Shown here piece by piece: positions 62,506 to 64,000 of a stretch of 64,000 nt of DNA. Below the pieces are notes generated by a model. The model was not told the DNA's origin and did no database searches. It saw only the letters and a list, made by a program, of their open reading frames with translations. The position numbers were made by a program, and so were the translations under genes. The DNA is from Diplonema papillatum (taxonomy: Eukaryota > Euglenozoa > Diplonemea > Diplonemida > Diplonemidae): NCBI GenBank assembly GCA_030068145.1, contig JAPJBO010000155.1:186001-250000 (forward strand), given 5' to 3'. The number at the start of each line of letters is the position of its first letter. Position 1 is the stretch's first letter.

Positions 62506-64000
62506 AAAACACAGTATGGGGAAAGGGAAATGAGGGACTAGTCCTCTTTATGCTTTCTTTTGCAGCGCGGTGTTGCGTGCATTTCGTCTGATCTTCGTCT
62601 CGGGTTTTCGCTCGTGAACGCAGACCGATCCAAAGTTAGCGGTGTGGGGGGGGAGGGGGGTGCGGAGACACTGCAACGCAAGAATGCGGGCAGTTTCCAT
62701 CAGCGTTCGCAACGCGTTTCATAGGAAGTCTGTGCCCACCCCAGCCTGCACCGTTCGAAAAATCACCGCTACTCCGTACTGATTTAGCTCCGACAGAGAT
62801 AGAGATGGAGAGAGGAAAAGTTGAGTCGTAGCTTGACAAAACACTGAAAGACAGATTGGTACACCCGAAAACCCCGTAATGCGTAGTTCCAGCGTAGTTC
62901 GCGCTGGGTTCGTGAAACGGCGAGGGAGAGCGTAGTTTGTGCGGAGTTCTTGCGTATAAGTCGATCTTTGAGTGCGTGAGCCCCTCCGAAGAAAGGTCCA
63001 TCACACTAGTTCCAAGCTACTTAGCCCGGGTCTCTGGGTCGCGTCCCCCTCCTTCTTTTGGTCGCCTGGTATTGCGTCTTGTTGGTCCGTCCGGGCTGGT
63101 TTGTGCGGAGTTCTTGCGTACTTCGTTACTTCAGTTTTCGGGGGTATCACAGATAGAAAAAGGAGGTGTATGTGTTCTTCGCTTTTTCGGGCGGGTTGTT
63201 CGTTCCCGTGGTGGTCAACTAGCCGTCGACCTTTCGAAAGAAAGAGAGCGAGGGGAAGAGTCAAGAGAGAGGCAAGTTCGGAAGGACCGGGAGACGGTGC
63301 TGTCTGTGTTTTTACAACCCACTCGACAACGCAACAATTTTCGCGCGCGAGCGGAACGTTTTTTGTGTTTCCGACGATCCCGAATGGGCGTACAGATTGG
63401 TGTCTTTCGACCTTTTGTGTGTTTGTGAAGTTCAGCTTAGTGCGCGCTTGTGGTGATCGGTGGGGTTCCCAAAAGAAATGCTTTTTTTTTTTTTTTTGGT
63501 TGCCTTTATCAGGGGTCTTTAAAAGTTTGGGGGTTGGAGCGGAAAACCCGGTGTCAGCCAAAAACCCGGTGTAAGGTCAATTTTTTTTTTCCAACACTTG
63601 GGCAACAGGGATGCCTTGGGACGAAAATCTACGCTCTAAACCGGGGTTTTGGGGAATCACACGGCATTCAGCGGTGACCCTACTGTAGCCCGACCCGCAC
63701 AGTAGGCTGTCTTGACGCTTCGGGTGGGGGGAGACCTGCCCGCGCAGCGATATATTTTGTGGTGGTGAGCCACCTTTTGGCTTCTGCGTGCGTGTGCCGC
63801 CTCTGGTGCACGATTGAACCAGCGTTAAACTCCGGAACACCGATCCAGCAACTCTTTTTGTGGCGGTTTTGTGTTTCTTAAAGGAGCCCTGCGCCGCAGG
63901 CGCGGAAACTTTTAAACGGTCGCACTTACGGATCAAAGCAGATGGGCAGTAGGGTGGCTCGTCACAACTAGGTTGGCTCACATGTCAATTAAACCTGCGC
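62506..64000. other. No gene seen
   Basis: 1.5 kb with no supported coding region. TTCTTGCGTA follows TTTGTGCGGAG twice (62937 and 63100), marking a short duplication. A T tract lies at 63482-63498. Confidence 0.4.

Overview
This window comes from a nuclear genome of a microbial eukaryote. Genes are broken into exons with GT-AG borders and compatible phases, there is no operon layout, and most of the DNA is repeats and mobile elements. The recognisable host genes are TMEM43-like membrane protein genes and a large secreted multi-domain protein. I cannot name the organism. A repeat-rich alga or other protist (for example a chromerid, stramenopile or haptophyte) would fit, but nothing here proves one. 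Almost every host gene and most autonomous transposons are on the minus strand.

Layout. 1-10 kb: TMEM43-like gene B on the minus strand (first exon 9146-8760, last exon 5086-4363), with four decayed tandem copies of its last exon (2.84-4.27 kb), a partial copy of its first exon (9.56-9.82 kb), and several short dispersed repeat families. 10-15 kb: no gene seen; a 44-bp and a 13-bp satellite. 15.8-18.4 kb: TMEM43-like gene A, whose intron carries a second 44-bp satellite. 18.5-22.5 kb: a hAT element with a perfect 8-bp target duplication, then non-LTR retrotransposon (LINE) fragments, including three tandem LINE 3' ends. 23.3-27 kb: a small unknown gene amplified exon by exon. 28-34 kb: one unknown ORF, pieces of three or more DNA transposons, and a fragment of a ubiquitin-specific protease fused to zinc fingers.

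35-56 kb: one long minus-strand gene for a secreted, EGF-like protein with at least nine copies of a roughly 110-residue domain marked by a C-x2-C strand. Four exons are visible (55948, 53595, 41478 and 36281 are their 5' ends). The 10.5-kb intron between exons 2 and 3 holds a LINE 1 copy with a 1.5-kb-codon open ORF, two more LINE fragments, and a 3.9-kb tyrosine-recombinase retroelement ordered Gag, recombinase, reverse transcriptase, RNase H. That order is the one I know from the VIPER/TATE elements of trypanosomatids. Exon fragments of the large gene are scattered through its own introns, and an OTU protease ORF sits in intron 3. 56-64 kb: repeats only, including the second copy of a composite element that carries a tRNA-like sequence and a GAACTT satellite.

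Repeat family names (A, B, R3 to R8) are mine. Coordinates of repeat edges are read by eye and may be off by a few bases. The two strongest leads are the VIPER-like element outside kinetoplastids and the pair of tRNA/satellite elements, one of which can be compared with its empty site in the same window.
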